In this document: positions 62,771-64,000 of the stretch, piece by piece
How positions within the stretch are numbered: position 1 is the stretch's first letter
Layout: every line of letters starts with the position of its first letter
NCBI GenBank assembly: GCA_017626435.1
Contig: JAGAIR010000007.1
Coordinates: 191,660-255,659 of the forward strand
DNA: 64,000 nucleotides
Reading direction: 5' to 3'
DNA from: Lachnospiraceae bacterium
Lineage (GTDB): Bacteria; Bacillota_A; Clostridia; Lachnospirales; Lachnospiraceae
The notes under the pieces: model-generated
Told to the model about the DNA's origin: nothing
The model's input: only the letters and a program-made list of their open reading frames with translations
Database searches by the model: none
Made by a program: the position numbers and the translations under genes

Positions 62771-63766
62771 ATGAAAGAATTAGAGGGAGCAAGTATCGAG
62801 ATGCATTATATTGAAGAATATCAGGAAGGCAATAAATTTTATGGAATCTATTTATGCAAAAGTAAACAGGTTTTAAAAACAAAGGCAGGGAAGACATATT
62901 ACTCCCTGCTTTTGCAGGATAAGACAGGGATTATAGATGCAAAAATATGGGAATTAAACAACGGAATTGATGATTTTGATTCTATGGATTTTGTCATGGT
63001 AGATGGTATGGTGACTTCTTTTCAGGGAGCCCGTCAGGTAAATATCAGCCGTCTCCGTAAGGCACAGGAGGGAGAGTACGATCCAGCAGAGTATATTCCG
63101 GCTTCAAAATATGATATTGAACAGATGTATCAGGAGCTGAAGGAGCTTATTACTTCTATCCGTGAGCCTCATCTCAGAAAGCTTGCAGAAAACAGCTTTA
63201 TTCAGGATACAGAGTTTGTGAAAGAGTTTAAAGTGCACTCTGCGGCAAAGGCAGTCCATCATGGTTTTGTGGGTGGTTTGCTTCAGCACACACTGGCAGT
63301 GGCAAGAATGTGTGAATTTATGTCGGCTAATTATCCAATATTAGACAGAGACCTGCTTCTCACTGCCGCAATTTTCCATGATATTGGTAAGGTGTATGAG
63401 TTGTCCCGGTTCCCATCTAATGAATATACAGATGATGGACAACTATTGGGACATATCTTTATCGGAGCAGAACTGATCGGCAGGAAGGCAGAGGAAATTC
63501 CAGGCTTCCCTCCGGTATTAGCTACAGAATTACGTCATTGCATTCTTGCACACCACGGAGAACTGGAATACGGTTCACCTAAAAAACCAGCTATCGCAGA
63601 GGCTATGGCATTAAATTTTGCGGATAATGCAGATGCCCGTCTGGAAACTATTACAGAGGTGTATGATAAAGCGGCACCTACGACGGAATGGCTCGGATAT
63701 AACCGCTTTGTGGAATCCAATGTCCGCCAAAGCTCTGGTTATGTGGAGAAAAGGAAAGCGAAATAA
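62771..63766 (+). CDS. yhaM: YhaM-like 3'-5' exoribonuclease
   Basis: HD-domain nuclease (331 aa). An N-terminal OB fold (about 25-105, KTYYSLLLQDKTGIIDAKIW) is followed by the HD domain (about 140-310) with HHGFVGGLLQHTLAVA and the FHDIGK metal motif. Both length and order fit YhaM/CbfI. Start uncertain: 62771 has CAGGA immediately before it and AAAGG 12 bases back; an in-frame ATG at 62744 has no ribosome site. Ends with a terminator. Confidence 0.92.
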   Translation: MKELEGASIEMHYIEEYQEGNKFYGIYLCKSKQVLKTKAGKTYYSLLLQDKTGIIDAKIWELNNGIDDFDSMDFVMVDGMVTSFQGARQVNISRLRKAQEGEYDPAEYIPASKYDIEQMYQELKELITSIREPHLRKLAENSFIQDTEFVKEFKVHSAAKAVHHGFVGGLLQHTLAVARMCEFMSANYPILDRDLLLTAAIFHDIGKVYELSRFPSNEYTDDGQLLGHIFIGAELIGRKAEEIPGFPPVLATELRHCILAHHGELEYGSPKKPAIAEAMALNFADNADARLETITEVYDKAAPTTEWLGYNRFVESNVRQSSGYVEKRKAK

Positions 63767-63827
63767 GAATCAAAAATAGTGATAATAAAAACGAAATAGA
63801 ATTAGCAGGGAATAGCTTACATAAGGA

Positions 63828-63863
63828 AATCCCGTCTGCCAGATTGGGGACGGGATTTTTTTG
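63828..63863 (+). terminator. Terminator after the yhaM-like gene
   Basis: AAATCCCGTC and GACGGGATTT form a perfect 10-bp stem with a 12-base loop, then a T-run. Confidence 0.9.
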
Positions 63864-63865
63864 TT

Positions 63866-63954
63866 AGGGCATATGCCCTGTTTTGCAAGTGAGTTTCTCT
63901 TAAAAGAGAAATGAACGTAGCAAAAAAATAAAACCACTTGCTATGCAAGTGGTT
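63866..63954. repeat. Cluster of three perfect dyads at the window end
   Basis: AGGGCATATGCCCT (63866-63879), TTTCTCTT/AAGAGAAA (63894-63911) and AACCACTTGC/GCAAGTGGTT (63932-63954) lie in tandem in gene-free DNA. TTGCAAGTG also occurs before the second dyad. The region to 64000 holds no reading frame I can support. Confidence 0.6.
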
Positions 63955-64000
63955 GAAATAGCTTAAGCGTTATGTACAGATAAGCTCCTTTGCTATAATA

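Overview
This window looks like the chromosome of a gut-type, spore-forming Clostridia member, most likely family Lachnospiraceae. The evidence is low-to-moderate GC coding, AGGAGG-type ribosome sites before nearly every gene, T-box leaders on biosynthetic operons, a SigK-type sporulation sigma factor, an era-yqzL-recO cluster, and several families common in that group (DRTGG/CBS pyrophosphatase, CmpB-type membrane protein, degenerate c-di-GMP proteins). I could not fix the genus. No rRNA, tRNA, CRISPR array, insertion sequence or prophage is visible. The window is a near-continuous chain of about 50 protein genes, mostly on the + strand.

Layout. 1-6.2 kb: HtrA-like protease, LtaS/sulfatase-type membrane enzyme, short-chain dehydrogenase and glycerol kinase, closely spaced and probably one operon. 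6.3-7.3 kb: membrane diguanylate cyclase. 7.4-10.5 kb: tandem pair of secreted leucine-rich-repeat proteins, both 488 residues with an EF-hand-like loop. 10.55-19.75 kb: two T-box controlled amino-acid operons, ilvBN (probable valine specifier) and trpEGDCBA (tryptophan specifier, no trpF). 19.76-25.3 kb: alpha-galactoside locus with an AraC regulator on the - strand, divergent from an HPr-like/EIIA fusion protein, a GPH sugar symporter and a GH36 alpha-galactosidase. 25.4-30.4 kb: three-gene c-di-GMP operon (GGDEF cyclase, dead-EAL membrane protein, intact-EAL membrane protein) behind a promoter with a perfect inverted repeat. 30.6-33 kb: class II (fuculose/rhamnulose phosphate type) aldolase and a rhamnulokinase-type kinase, separated by a terminator and a promoter. 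33-39.8 kb: M16 presequence-protease-like peptidase, Era, YqzL-like protein, RecO, glycyl-tRNA synthetase. 40-48.4 kb: surface and accessory genes: a lysine-rich secreted protein, a C39-like membrane-anchored peptidase, a class-C beta-lactamase-fold hydrolase, a CmpB-like protein, an unknown protein with a lytic transglycosylase, a HAD hydrolase, an RsmF-like rRNA methyltransferase and a cupin-like protein. 48.6-51.7 kb: two related lipoproteins sharing an unrecognised module. 51.9-64 kb: nitrilase-family amidase, TPR protein with a degenerate AAA-like end, CBS/DRTGG pyrophosphatase, large secreted 5'-nucleotidase, COG2509-type flavoprotein, SigK and a YhaM-like exoribonuclease.

Most unusual content: the HPr-like/EIIA fusion with a replaced phosphorylation-site histidine next to a permease lacking its own IIA domain; the active/inactive EAL pair in one operon with a cyclase; the 21-residue cysteine-ladder LRR twins; the cysteine-rich insertion in IlvB; the trp operon without trpF; the lipoprotein pair; and the TPR protein with eroded Walker motifs. 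Start codons were moved inward from the longest reading frame wherever a ribosome binding site decided it. All family assignments come from reading the sequence; no database search was run.
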